A stretch of 64,000 nt of DNA from JBGTFE01 sp041747435 (GTDB lineage: Bacteria > Acidobacteriota > Blastocatellia > Pyrinomonadales > Pyrinomonadaceae), in assembly GCA_041747435.1 (NCBI GenBank), contig JBGTFE010000136.1:1-64000 (forward strand), written 5' to 3'. Every line of letters begins with the position of its first letter. Within the stretch, counting starts at the first letter, position 1. This document shows, piece after piece, positions 25,826 to 34,285 of the stretch. Position numbers and translations under genes: made by a program. The notes under the pieces are model-generated. The model was not told the DNA's origin, ran no database searches, and saw only the letters and a list, made by a program, of their open reading frames with translations.

Positions 25826-27556
25826 ATGCCTCGATATTCAGCTTTGCTCTGTCAGTTTTTTATAATCGGTCTTTTTTTTAATCTTCTTCCGGCATCTTTG
25901 GAGGTCAAAGCCGCTTGGCGCGAGCCCGTGAGGGCAAAACACGCTATCGTGGCGTCGCAGCACGAACTTGCTTCGAAAATCGGCGCCGACGTGATGAAGC
26001 GCGGAGGAAACGCGGTTGACGCGGCGGTTGCTGTCGCGCTTGCGCTCGCGGTCGTCTATCCGGAAGCAGGAAATCTCGGCGGCGGAGGTTTTATGCTGAT
26101 TCGCTTTAGTGACGGCAGAACGACCGCAATCGATTACCGTGAAATGGCGCCCGCGGCAGCAACTCGTGACATTTACCTCAACAAGGATGGCGAGTTGATC
26201 GAAGGTGAAGGCTCTTCCACGATCGGATATCGTGCGGCGGGAATTCCCGGAACACCAGCCGGACTGGAACTCGCGCTGAAGAAATACGGCTCGAAGAAAT
26301 TTACGTGGTCGCAGTTGATCGAACCGGCGCGAAAACTTGCGCTGGACGGCTATATTTTATCTTATCGTCTCGCGGAACTTTTCAAAAAATACGCCAAAAA
26401 TCTTGAAAAATACGAAGACAGCAAAAGAATTTTTCTCAGAAACGGCAAATATTTTGAAGAAGGCGAAGTGTTAAAACAACCCGAGCTTGCGCAGACTCTG
26501 GCACGCTTGCAAAAGTTCGGCGCGAACGAGTTTTACAACGGCAAAACGGCTCAGCTTATCGCCGCCGATATGAAGCGACACGCCGGTCTGATGACGCTTG
26601 AAGATCTGAAGAATTACAAGGCAAAGGAACGCGCCCCAGTGCGCGGAAATTATCGCGGATATGAAATCATTTCAATGCCGCCGCCGAGTTCGGGCGGAAT
26701 CGTTTTGCTGCAATCGCTCAATATTCTCGAAAAATACGATCTCAAAAAAATGGGTTGGGCTTCATCGGAAAAATATCACATTTTGACCGAAGCGATGCGC
26801 CGCGCATTTGCGGACCGCGCCGTCTATTTGGGCGATCCCGACTTCGCAAACATTCCGACCGCCATGTTAATTGATAAAAAATACGCGGCAAAACGAAGCG
26901 AGACGATCGACCTGAAAAAAGCGTCAGAAAGCTCGGACATAACGGCTGGGGAAATCTCCGGTAAAGAGCCGATGGAAACAACGCACTTTACAGTTGCCGA
27001 CGCCGAAGGAACGGTCGTTTCAAACACTTACACGATCAACGATATTTACGGCTCGGCGGTCACGGCAAAAGGTACGGGCGTTTTATTAAACGATGAAATG
27101 GACGATTTTGCGGCGCGTCCGGGCACGCCGAATATGTTTGGCTTGATCCAGGGCGAGAATAATTCGGTGCAGCCGCGGAAGCGACCGCTTTCTTCGATGA
27201 CGCCGACGATCGTTTTACGAAAAGACGGCTCTTTTTGGTTTTCGCTCGGTGCTCGCGGCGGACCGCGGATCATTACTTCCGTTCTTCAAGCTATCCTCAA
27301 TATTATCGACCATGAGATGAATATCCAGCAGGCGATCGATGCGCCGCGAATCCATCATCAATGGCTGCCGGACGAGATCTTGACCGAACCATTTGGAATG
27401 TCGGCAGACACGCGCCTCGCATTGGAAGCACATGGACATCAGTTTGCCGAAAAACCGCTTTATATTGCTTCGATGACGGGAATTATGGTTGATGAAAAAG
27501 GAATTCGAGTTGGGGCGATCGATTCGCGAAGTGACGGTGCGGCAGTCGGATTCTAG
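25826..27556 (+). CDS. ggt: Gamma-glutamyltransferase (exported)
   Basis: A 576-residue N-terminal nucleophile hydrolase that cleaves gamma-glutamyl bonds such as in glutathione. The proenzyme splits before the catalytic threonine, here Thr385 in ETTHFTV; PPPSSGGIVLLQ and GGNAVDAAVA are family signatures, and SSMTPTIV follows in the small subunit. A signal peptide covers about residues 1-29. I take the ATG at 25826 with GAGAA just upstream; an in-frame ATG at 25793 would add 11 residues. The GGT product 5-oxoproline can arise from gamma-glutamyl compounds and the window also encodes a 5-oxoprolinase, but the two loci are 22 kb apart. Confidence 0.93.
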   Translation: MPRYSALLCQFFIIGLFFNLLPASLEVKAAWREPVRAKHAIVASQHELASKIGADVMKRGGNAVDAAVAVALALAVVYPEAGNLGGGGFMLIRFSDGRTTAIDYREMAPAAATRDIYLNKDGELIEGEGSSTIGYRAAGIPGTPAGLELALKKYGSKKFTWSQLIEPARKLALDGYILSYRLAELFKKYAKNLEKYEDSKRIFLRNGKYFEEGEVLKQPELAQTLARLQKFGANEFYNGKTAQLIAADMKRHAGLMTLEDLKNYKAKERAPVRGNYRGYEIISMPPPSSGGIVLLQSLNILEKYDLKKMGWASSEKYHILTEAMRRAFADRAVYLGDPDFANIPTAMLIDKKYAAKRSETIDLKKASESSDITAGEISGKEPMETTHFTVADAEGTVVSNTYTINDIYGSAVTAKGTGVLLNDEMDDFAARPGTPNMFGLIQGENNSVQPRKRPLSSMTPTIVLRKDGSFWFSLGARGGPRIITSVLQAILNIIDHEMNIQQAIDAPRIHHQWLPDEILTEPFGMSADTRLALEAHGHQFAEKPLYIASMTGIMVDEKGIRVGAIDSRSDGAAVGF

Positions 27557-27675
27557 AAAAAATGAATCGTGCAATTTCTCGCGAGCCAAAACCTAATCTT
27601 TAAGATTTGAAGTCGTGCCCACTTCAAAACGATCTTCCGCTCGTGATACTCTAAGAAAACTAACAAGGGGGAAAT

Positions 27676-28533
27676 ATGAAAACTATAAGTTTTTTGATGT
27701 TTATCATTTCGATCTTTATTTTCACGGCGTGTCCTGCGCCGACAACCACCGTAAACACTAATGTTTCCGGTAATACGAACACCTATTCAAATTCTGCAAA
27801 TTCGAATTCTGTCAGTCAAACAAGCGCCGTCGAAACCCGCGAGCCCGAGAAATATCAGGCGACGATCAAACTAAAATTTGAAACTACGGGTGAGCAAAAG
27901 CTCTCGCTTCCGGGAGAATTGCAGGCAAATGTCGCTCGAGACGGACAAAATCATCGGATGGAATTCACGCTTCCAAACGGCGATAAAGTAGTTTATCTCG
28001 ACGTAAACGGCAAGCATCTGGTCGTGCTTCCCAACCGGAAACAATTCGCCGAATTGAATAAAGAGTCCGTCGGATTCGATGTCCGCTCCATGATGACGCC
28101 GGCTCAGATCGTCGATCAGGTGAAAAGCGTTAAGGGCGTTCAGCGCGTCGGCGAGGAAAAATACGGCGACCGCGATGCGATCAAGTACGAATACGACGCG
28201 GTTACCGATACCAAAACGAAAGCCGGCAGCGTTGAAACAAAATCGTTAATTTACGTCGATAAGGAAACTGGCTTACCGCTGCGATCGGAAACAAACACCG
28301 CTGCTACCGGCGGAAGCTATCAGGGCGTTCAGGGTTTGCGGATCGTTACCGAGATGACGGACATCAAAACCGCTTTTGACGCAGCGCTTTTCGCCGAACC
28401 GACAGGATTCGCAAAAGTACAGCCGGAACAGGTGAAACAGCAGGTCGATGCGATCTTTAGCGTTGCGATGACGTTTCTCGGTCAGATACTAAAGACCGCG
28501 CAAACGCAGCCATCGCCGACTGCGGGACAATAA
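27676..28533 (+). CDS. Predicted lipoprotein, LolA/LppX-like fold possible
   Basis: A 285-residue protein with a lipoprotein signal (FIFTAC, Cys19) and then an Asn/Thr/Ser-rich linker (NTNVSGNTNTYSNSANSNS). The main domain (about 55-250) looks like a half-barrel of the LolA/LppX type: alternating beta strands with VYLDVNGKHLVVLPN and YVDKETGLPLRSE. No function is recognised; a lipid- or lipoprotein-binding role is only a fold-based guess. Strong ribosome binding site AAGGGGG before the ATG. The next gene begins 6 bp after its stop, suggesting an operon of two. Confidence 0.6.
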   Translation: MKTISFLMFIISIFIFTACPAPTTTVNTNVSGNTNTYSNSANSNSVSQTSAVETREPEKYQATIKLKFETTGEQKLSLPGELQANVARDGQNHRMEFTLPNGDKVVYLDVNGKHLVVLPNRKQFAELNKESVGFDVRSMMTPAQIVDQVKSVKGVQRVGEEKYGDRDAIKYEYDAVTDTKTKAGSVETKSLIYVDKETGLPLRSETNTAATGGSYQGVQGLRIVTEMTDIKTAFDAALFAEPTGFAKVQPEQVKQQVDAIFSVAMTFLGQILKTAQTQPSPTAGQ

Positions 28534-28539
28534 CTAACA

Positions 28540-29313
28540 ATGAATAAAATACTGACATTTATCATTGGCGCCGTGATCGGAGCGCTCCTCGGCGGCGCTG
28601 CGATATTTTATTTTCTCGGCGGCGCTCCTACGGCGTCAATGAAACCTCCCGGCGAACCGATAAAGGCGCCGGAGCCCGGTGGAAATCCGCCCGGGACCGC
28701 CGGTGTTGTGATTGACCAGCCGTTTTTCGATGCCGTTTTGGCGGCTATTTTTCGCGATATGAACCAACCGGTATTTCCTATCAGCGCCGAATCGCAAAAT
28801 TTGGAGCAACCGGATTTCAGAGCGCAGAAGATCGCGTTTTTTCAGAACGAATGTGAGGGAAGCGTTGTTCTTTTACCTGAAGGAAGCGGCGTTAAAACAG
28901 GTATCAAGCTCGAAAACAGTCGGATAAGCGCGCCGCTCGCGTTTCGAGGAAGCACTACGCTTTTTGGAACATGTTATCAATTTTCGGGCTGGGCGCAGGC
29001 GGGTCTGAATTTACGTTATGACTCGGAACAGAGAACCGTTTTCGGACAGATCGAAGTCGAAACTGTCAATCTCGACGGCGTTACACCGCTCGTCAGCGGT
29101 ATAATTGCGCGCTTCGTTCAGGCGTCGCTTAATCAGCGCGTGAATCCGATCGTGATCCTTCGCGGCGATCAGATCGCGCTGAGCCTTCCGATCGCGGCGA
29201 CCAACGGTACATTAAACGGCAAAGTTAAGGACGTTCGCGCCGAGGTTAAAGAAAATGCGCTAAGTCTTTACGTAAATTTTGATTTTGCAGGAACGAAAGA
29301 AAGCGGACTCTAA
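28540..29313 (+). CDS. Hypothetical protein with N-terminal membrane anchor
   Basis: A 257-residue protein not recognised. Residues 1-29 form a glycine-zipper-like membrane helix (IIGAVIGALLGGAAIFYFLGG), followed by a Pro-rich linker (about 32-55). The outer domain (about 58-257) has two cysteines (in NECEGS and GTCYQF) that could bridge. A C-terminal stretch NGTLNGKVKDVRAEVKENAL resembles lipid-binding LEA/BPI-like or DUF-type barrels, but this is a weak impression. It is co-transcribed with the preceding lipoprotein and convergent with the zinc-ribbon pseudogene, one base away. Confidence 0.6.
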   Translation: MNKILTFIIGAVIGALLGGAAIFYFLGGAPTASMKPPGEPIKAPEPGGNPPGTAGVVIDQPFFDAVLAAIFRDMNQPVFPISAESQNLEQPDFRAQKIAFFQNECEGSVVLLPEGSGVKTGIKLENSRISAPLAFRGSTTLFGTCYQFSGWAQAGLNLRYDSEQRTVFGQIEVETVNLDGVTPLVSGIIARFVQASLNQRVNPIVILRGDQIALSLPIAATNGTLNGKVKDVRAEVKENALSLYVNFDFAGTKESGL

Positions 29314-29314
29314 A

Positions 29315-29857
29315 CTATTCTTGCTTAAATAGCTTCGTGGTTCCGTCCGTTACGCTTTGCGGTTCCAGATCATTTGTGTCGCGCCAGTTTCCATCGTTCG
29401 GCGGAACGTAATTCGAAACTGCGATCGATTCAGAAGAAGGCAAAGCATTCGGAATTGGTTTTTTGCCCAACAAGATTTTGGCGTGGCTGACCACACTCGG
29501 CTCTAACGTCATTTCCACCGGAACTCCGGATTCGAACAAAAAAGCATACATCAACCGCAAAAATCCGCCACCCAAGGTCAAAATCGCGACCATTATCGAT
29601 AGCGGCGGTGGAATTCTGAGAGCAATCGATATAGTTACAACAAGCGGAACGAGAACAAGACTTAAAAGCATTATCATCGCGCCATGTTTTATTCCTTTTT
29701 TCCTCGGCGACATCAGTGTCGAATCCTGAAGCGCGCTTTGCGGCTATCCGCCGCCATTTCTCACGAGCTGGGCTATGCCCGTTAATAAAAGTCCGCAGCG
29801 AGAACAAAATCTTGTTTCTCCGGAAATTTGTTCCTGTCCGCAGCTTGGGCAAAACAT
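29315..29857 (-). pseudogene. Zinc-ribbon membrane protein interrupted by an in-frame amber codon
   Basis: A reading frame from ATG 29857 encodes MFCPSCGQEQISG and FCSRCG (a zinc ribbon), runs 37 codons, meets TAG at 29746-29744, then continues in the same frame for 143 more codons to 29315. The neighbouring gene 29868-30419 encodes an intact paralogue that aligns on both sides: its HGGFLPQL corresponds to NGG-G-stop-PQS here, and both end in SVTD-x-TTKL. Where the paralogue has Leu there is TAG, a single-base change from TTG. After the stop are two membrane helices and a Pro-rich tail. Either a recent nonsense mutation or a read-through site; the frame downstream is undamaged. An internal ATG at 29713 could give a 132-residue membrane part without the zinc ribbon. 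Confidence 0.75.
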
Positions 29858-29867
29858 TTTACTTCTC

Positions 29868-30419
29868 CTATTCCTCTTTTTTCAGCAGCTTCGTCGTTGC
29901 ATCCGTCACACTTCCCGGTTGAACGAGATCATCGGTATTTGGCGCCTTCCAGGAGCCCGCGGGCGGCATGTAGCTGTCGACCGGCTGATAGCTCGGCGGC
30001 GGCAATGCAGTCCGATTTGAGCCGGCGGGAAGATTTGAATTATATGCTTGCGCCGCATCATTCAGCTGCGAAATATGCTGATGCTTGGGAGTTTTTTTCA
30101 AGAAAACAAGCGAGCCGATAAACAGCATCAAACCGCCGAAAATTCCGATAAGCGCGCACAACGCCCCCATTACTTCGACACCTAAAACACCCCCAAAAAA
30201 AGAGGTAAGAAGCGGCACCCAAAATATGAACCAAAAGACGCTAAAAACGACGCCGTTTTTCCGTGTAAGCCACGTTTTATCCTGAGAAAGATCCGCTAAC
30301 TGCGGCAAAAAACCGCCGTGCACGATAATCTCGGAAACCAAACCAAGCGGCAAACCGCAGCGCGAGCAAAATTTTAGTTCTTCCGAAACTTGCTGCTGAC
30401 CGCAGCGTGGACAATGCAT
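29868..30419 (-). CDS. Zinc-ribbon membrane protein (intact paralogue)
   Basis: A 183-residue protein. The N-terminal zinc ribbon (CPRCG at 3-7 and FCSRCG at 17-22) is followed by two membrane helices (about 55-78 and 82-108, GVVFSVFWFIFWVPLL and GALCALIGIFGGLML), a Pro/Ser-rich cytoplasmic-type linker and the C-terminal motif SVTDATTKLLKKEE. Function unknown. Strong AGGAGG ribosome binding site before the ATG. It lies in tandem with the broken copy, 10 bp apart, indicating a local duplication. Confidence 0.8.
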   Translation of the reverse strand: MHCPRCGQQQVSEELKFCSRCGLPLGLVSEIIVHGGFLPQLADLSQDKTWLTRKNGVVFSVFWFIFWVPLLTSFFGGVLGVEVMGALCALIGIFGGLMLFIGSLVFLKKTPKHQHISQLNDAAQAYNSNLPAGSNRTALPPPSYQPVDSYMPPAGSWKAPNTDDLVQPGSVTDATTKLLKKEE

Positions 30420-30503
30420 TTTTTCCTCCTGAATATCAAGAACCGCCTAAGAGACTCAACACCTAACGAATTCTTGCACGAAATTGTTCAAAGTTCAAAG
30501 TTT

Positions 30504-30980
30504 CTAGACGCGCGGCAACTTCTCTTCGGAAAACATTTGAAATACCGCGAACGCCCTTCCTTGAAAGTTTTCGGCGCGCGATAAAACTTCAAGCAAAATC
30601 TGCGAGATTGGCTTAACCTGAATCGGCGCCGGCAGTTCGCGATGTAAATCTGCGTCACTTTGAAAAAATTCAAAACCGCTGCGCCGCGTTTTCTCGACCT
30701 CTTCCAGATATTCAAGAACCGAATCCGGGGTCGAGAGCGCTTCGGGTAAGGTCCATTCGATCGGATCGTCCCAAAGTTTTCGCGTCAAACCACCGAAAGC
30801 CTGCTCGATCGTCCCCGCGCTCCGCAAAATAAATTCGCCGCACGAAAACCTTGAAACATAGTCGGCGACTTCGTCCGGCGTCCAATAAAGTTTTTCGTCC
30901 GGGATCATCTTCGTGAGCAAAACCGACCGCTCGTGAAGGCGGAAAAATTGCATATCGAACGAATCTATTAATGATCGCAT
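30504..30980 (-). CDS. DinB-like four-helix-bundle protein
   Basis: A 158-residue protein resembling the DinB/YfiT-like superfamily: FFRLHERSVLLTKMIPDEKLYWTP opens the first helix, CGEFILRSAGTIEQAF follows, and the C-terminal helix is PISQILLEVLSRA. Family members bind a metal by three histidines; only one histidine is in a plausible place here, so metal binding is doubtful. Some are bacillithiol or mycothiol transferases. No specific role is assigned. It is monocistronic, 59 bp from the lipoprotein at 31040. Confidence 0.6.
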   Translation of the reverse strand: MRSLIDSFDMQFFRLHERSVLLTKMIPDEKLYWTPDEVADYVSRFSCGEFILRSAGTIEQAFGGLTRKLWDDPIEWTLPEALSTPDSVLEYLEEVEKTRRSGFEFFQSDADLHRELPAPIQVKPISQILLEVLSRAENFQGRAFAVFQMFSEEKLPRV

Positions 30981-31039
30981 AAAAAATGGGCAGGAAGATT
31001 TTAACTTTCCGCCCGCCGATTGTCATTTTTCGCGCGAAA

Positions 31040-31405
31040 TTAATTTTTCTTGAACTTTCGACCGTCTTCGTACAGCACCAAGCCGTAATTTTTTCCGTTG
31101 ATGTTTGCTCCGGTTTGGATCTTTCCTTTTATTCCGAGCTGCGCGCCTTTTCCCGGAACCGCGTTTTTCGTCACGACCCAGATCGAACCGCTTCCGTCGT
31201 CTATCTTATACATTCCGACGTTACCATTTCTAATAAGCGGAATCGAGACTCCATAGCTGTCTTTAACAGTTCCGGCAACCGCAACTTCTTTCCCGCTGTA
31301 TCTTGACGGATTTGCTTCGATGTCCGCGATGCTCGTTCTGTCCGGACAAGCCGCGGCGATCAGCCCGATAAATATTACGAAACCCAGCAAAAATAATCTT
31401 TTCAT
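31040..31405 (-). CDS. Small predicted lipoprotein with OB-fold domain
   Basis: A 121-residue protein. The lipobox LIAAAC puts the lipidated Cys at residue 20. The mature part has the pattern of a bacterial OB-fold (tRNA_anti-like): ANPSRYSGKEVAVAGTVKDS, DDGSGSIWVVTKN, GIKGKIQTG. Such domains in envelope proteins bind small ligands or proteins; no specific function is known for this one. Separated by 168 bp from the divergent gene at 31574. Confidence 0.7.
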   Translation of the reverse strand: MKRLFLLGFVIFIGLIAAACPDRTSIADIEANPSRYSGKEVAVAGTVKDSYGVSIPLIRNGNVGMYKIDDGSGSIWVVTKNAVPGKGAQLGIKGKIQTGANINGKNYGLVLYEDGRKFKKN

Positions 31406-31573
31406 ATTGTTTTGATTCTCCTTTAAATTCCGGGAAGAGTCGATTCTTTCAATACAGAGATTCTTTTGCGGGAAAAAAGTTTGCCAACTTTCTTCAAACC
31501 ACGCTCATCGGATTGTTTCGCCGTAAGCGCTTTGTTATAGTCCAAATATATTAAATTTTAGGAGATGTTTTCG

Positions 31574-32509
31574 ATGAAATTATTTTTGAGCGCCGCCGTT
31601 TTACTATTTCTTATGTTTGCGTTCGACGCTTCGATCGCAGCACAGAAAGTTGAGACCGAAGCCGAGCTTTTTGCCAAGATATCAAATCTGACCAAGACAA
31701 AAAAAGCCGCAGATCAAGATAAAGCTTACGAATTGAGCAAAACTTTCCTCGCAAAATTCGGGAAGAATGACGACGTGGAAACGAAAAAGATCAAGGAGTT
31801 TGTCGAAAATTATGAAATCGTAATCTTGGGCAAAAAGGTTGACGACGGAAAGACCGCTGAAGCATTCGCGTTTGGAAAAGGGATTCTTGTTCAAAACCCG
31901 GAAAACGCATTGGTTACCGGAAACCTTGCGTACGCAGGATACAAAGCGGCGCTCGACAAAAAAGACAAAACTTTCGCTTTGGAATCGGTGCAGTTTGCAA
32001 AAAAGACGCTGGAATTATACGGGGCGAAGAAGCTTCCGAAGTCTTTCGAACCATTCGCGGACGAGGCGGAAGCAACCGCATTAATGTACTACGTGCTCGG
32101 CTTTTTTTCGGCGGACTCAAACATTAAAGAAGCCGCCGCCAATTTTTACAAATCGGTGCAATACACTTCAGGAATCAAAAATACTTCCTATCCATACGCC
32201 ATCGTCGCGGTTTTTTACGAAAAGGAATTCGAAAATGGCGCACGCGAATTTGATACGAAATATGGTTCAGCCCCTCCAAGCGCGGAATCAAAAGCGGCTG
32301 AAGCAAAACTCGAAAAACTGATGATCAATATGCAGGATGCCTATGCGCGTTCGATAAAGCTCGGCGAAGCCGAGAATTCACCCAATTTGAGCGCGTGGAA
32401 GCAGCGCTTTGCGCAGATCTACTCCTTCCTTAAGGGCAGCGAGGCGGGCTCCGCCGAATTTCTCGCAAACGTTTTGAATACGCCGATGCCCGATCCGAAT
32501 GCGCCGTAG
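31574..32509 (+). CDS. Hypothetical exported alpha-helical (TPR-like) protein
   Basis: A 311-residue protein with a signal peptide (MKLFLSAAVLLFLMFAFDASIAAQ). The mature part is almost entirely helical, with tandem helix-turn-helix units (e.g. ALVTGNLAYAGYKAAL and FYKSVQYTSGI) typical of TPR-like repeats. I start at ATG 31574, ten bases after GGAG; the ATG at 31565 directly abuts that site. No function is recognised. The C-terminus ends in Pro-rich NTPMPDPNAP. Confidence 0.65.
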   Translation: MKLFLSAAVLLFLMFAFDASIAAQKVETEAELFAKISNLTKTKKAADQDKAYELSKTFLAKFGKNDDVETKKIKEFVENYEIVILGKKVDDGKTAEAFAFGKGILVQNPENALVTGNLAYAGYKAALDKKDKTFALESVQFAKKTLELYGAKKLPKSFEPFADEAEATALMYYVLGFFSADSNIKEAAANFYKSVQYTSGIKNTSYPYAIVAVFYEKEFENGAREFDTKYGSAPPSAESKAAEAKLEKLMINMQDAYARSIKLGEAENSPNLSAWKQRFAQIYSFLKGSEAGSAEFLANVLNTPMPDPNAP

Positions 32510-32523
32510 AAACGGCAAAGTTT

Positions 32524-33702
32524 TTGACATTGCGCCTGAGAGATTATAGCCTCTCTTGGGCTTTTATTTTTTCAATTTTGGTTTTAGAACCGACGATCTC
32601 AATGAGCTCTGCCGCACAAGCTTCGGACGAAAAATTTTCCTTTACATCGAGCATTGAAGCGGATGTTTGGCGTTCGAAATCGTCTCCTGACGCCTTCGAA
32701 CGCTGGTATTTTGACGCCATGAGCGATGATGGACGCGATGCGGTGGTTATCGTCTTTCTCGACAATTTTATTTTTTCACCGCGCTACAATTCTTCCCATC
32801 ACGCGCCATCCGCATCCCGCGTGAAAGAAGCGGGCACCGAATTTTTTCCCGCCGTTGGGTTTTTTTATTATCGCGACGGCAAACCGCTTTATCGCGCGAT
32901 GAACGAATACGATGCCGCGGATTTTTCGGCGGGCGAAAAAACGCCGTCGTGCCGAATCGGCGAGAGCAGCTTTAAGCTCGATTCGGCGCCCTACGGATCG
33001 GGTTACGTGCTTTCGGTTAACGTAAAGCTTCCGAATAATCGCGTATTAAAGGCGAATTTTGAATGGCTCGCGATCGAGGGCGACTTTTTGCCCGACCGCT
33101 GCGATTTCAATGAAAATTTTCATTGTTGGAATTTGGTTTTGTCGCGCTCGGACGTCACCGGCACGGTCGTTATCGAAGACGGCAGAGGCAAAAGTTTGGA
33201 TACGATTCATTTCCGCGGAACCGGATATCACGATCACAATTTTGACAATCGATGGCTGCCTGAAACGGTTGACGAATGGCAATGGGGACGCGCGCATTTT
33301 GCCGATTCCACCGCAATTTTTTATAGATACAAGGAAACCGGCGTAGCGGAAGCGTCGTCAAAACTCTTTATTGTTTCCGACGGCGAGCTAGTCGAGCGCG
33401 GTGCTTCTTATGAACAGCAGAACGTAACTCGCCATATACTCGGTCTGAAATATCCGAAACGAATGCGCTTCACCGGCGCGGAAAATCTGCGACTACGCGT
33501 AAAACAACTAAAAATTATCGACGCAAATTTCTTCTATCTGCGTTTTTTGAGCGAGATAACCTTGACTTTACGCGACGGAAAACCGCGCAAGTCGATCGGC
33601 ATTACGGAACATTTGGCGCCACGCGCGCTGAAGCGCCGATGGCTTGATTGGCTCGTCGATATGCGCATCGGACGCAAAGGAAAGGGCGCGTTTCTTAAGT
33701 AA
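32524..33702 (+). CDS. Carotenoid 1,2-hydratase (CrtC) / AttH-like lipocalin-fold protein
   Basis: A 392-residue protein of the CrtC/AttH family, a double-lipocalin fold. Diagnostic stretches are FERWYFDAMSDDG near the start and RGTGYHDHNFDNRW plus EWQWGRAHF in the middle. CrtC adds water to the 1,2 double bond of acyclic carotenoids. No other carotenoid genes are in the window, so the substrate is uncertain. The start may be TTG 32524 (giving an N-terminal hydrophobic helix, possible export) or ATG 32602; neither has a good ribosome binding site. It starts 14 bp after the preceding gene. Confidence 0.75.
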   Translation: MTLRLRDYSLSWAFIFSILVLEPTISMSSAAQASDEKFSFTSSIEADVWRSKSSPDAFERWYFDAMSDDGRDAVVIVFLDNFIFSPRYNSSHHAPSASRVKEAGTEFFPAVGFFYYRDGKPLYRAMNEYDAADFSAGEKTPSCRIGESSFKLDSAPYGSGYVLSVNVKLPNNRVLKANFEWLAIEGDFLPDRCDFNENFHCWNLVLSRSDVTGTVVIEDGRGKSLDTIHFRGTGYHDHNFDNRWLPETVDEWQWGRAHFADSTAIFYRYKETGVAEASSKLFIVSDGELVERGASYEQQNVTRHILGLKYPKRMRFTGAENLRLRVKQLKIIDANFFYLRFLSEITLTLRDGKPRKSIGITEHLAPRALKRRWLDWLVDMRIGRKGKGAFLK

Positions 33703-33783
33703 ATAACGAATAACGAAAGTGAAAAAATGAATCAAAATTAAAGGCGGAATAGCAAAAAGCAGAGCCCTTTAGCGCTCAAAACA

Positions 33784-33852
33784 GGTCACTATTCACTCTA
33801 TTTCCTATTTCCTATTTCCTATTTCGTATTTCCTATTCCCTTTCCCTATTCA
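33784..33852. repeat. Short tandem repeats of CTATTTC type
   Basis: CACTATTCACTCTATTTC then repeated TATTTCC units (four near-perfect, then degenerate) ending in CTATTCACTTATT. It lies between convergent genes. The word ACTATTCACT also occurs downstream of rho (57699-57708) and resembles TTTTCAC repeats at 47664. Simple-sequence spacer, no gene. Confidence 0.6.
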
Positions 33853-34170
33853 CTTATTTGTCAGCTTAACCGCGGTTCCGTACGCGAGAACTTCCGTCGC
33901 GCCTTGCGTAAATTCGGTTGCGTCGTATCTCATACCAATTATCGCGTCGGCGCCGACAGCCTGCGCGTGCGCGATCATCCGATTAAACGCTTCCTGTCGC
34001 GCCTGTTCGCAAACGTGCGACCATTCCTCAATATTTCCGCCGCCAAGCGCCTTCAGTCCGCCGACAAACCCGCGTCCGATCCCTGTCGCGCGGACGACGA
34101 TGCCGCGAACGACGCCTAAATACTGGACGATCTTTCCCATTTCCACTTCAAATCCGGTTGTCACTATCAT
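33850..34170 (-). CDS. YbjQ/UPF0145 family protein
   Basis: A 106-residue protein matching the YbjQ family (putative heavy-metal-binding domain fold; function unproven). Signatures: MIVTTGFEVEMGKIVQYLG near the start, RQEAFNRMIAHAQAVGADAIIGMRYD and a C-terminal AYGTAVKL. The length is typical. Cytoplasmic, probably forms pentamers as in solved relatives. Confidence 0.92.
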   Translation of the reverse strand: MIVTTGFEVEMGKIVQYLGVVRGIVVRATGIGRGFVGGLKALGGGNIEEWSHVCEQARQEAFNRMIAHAQAVGADAIIGMRYDATEFTQGATEVLAYGTAVKLTNK

Positions 34171-34285
34171 AGTCTGATTATTCCTTCCTTTTCCAGCGTT
34201 TTGCTTTTGTGTTTCGTCTAAAACAAACTATAATTCTTGGCAAAAGTCAATTTTCCCCGGGTTTCCCCGCGAGACGAGGTGAAAT

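Noticed and set aside
33784..33852. Possible CRISPR array
   Set aside because: Seven-base tandem units without spacers; no cas genes.
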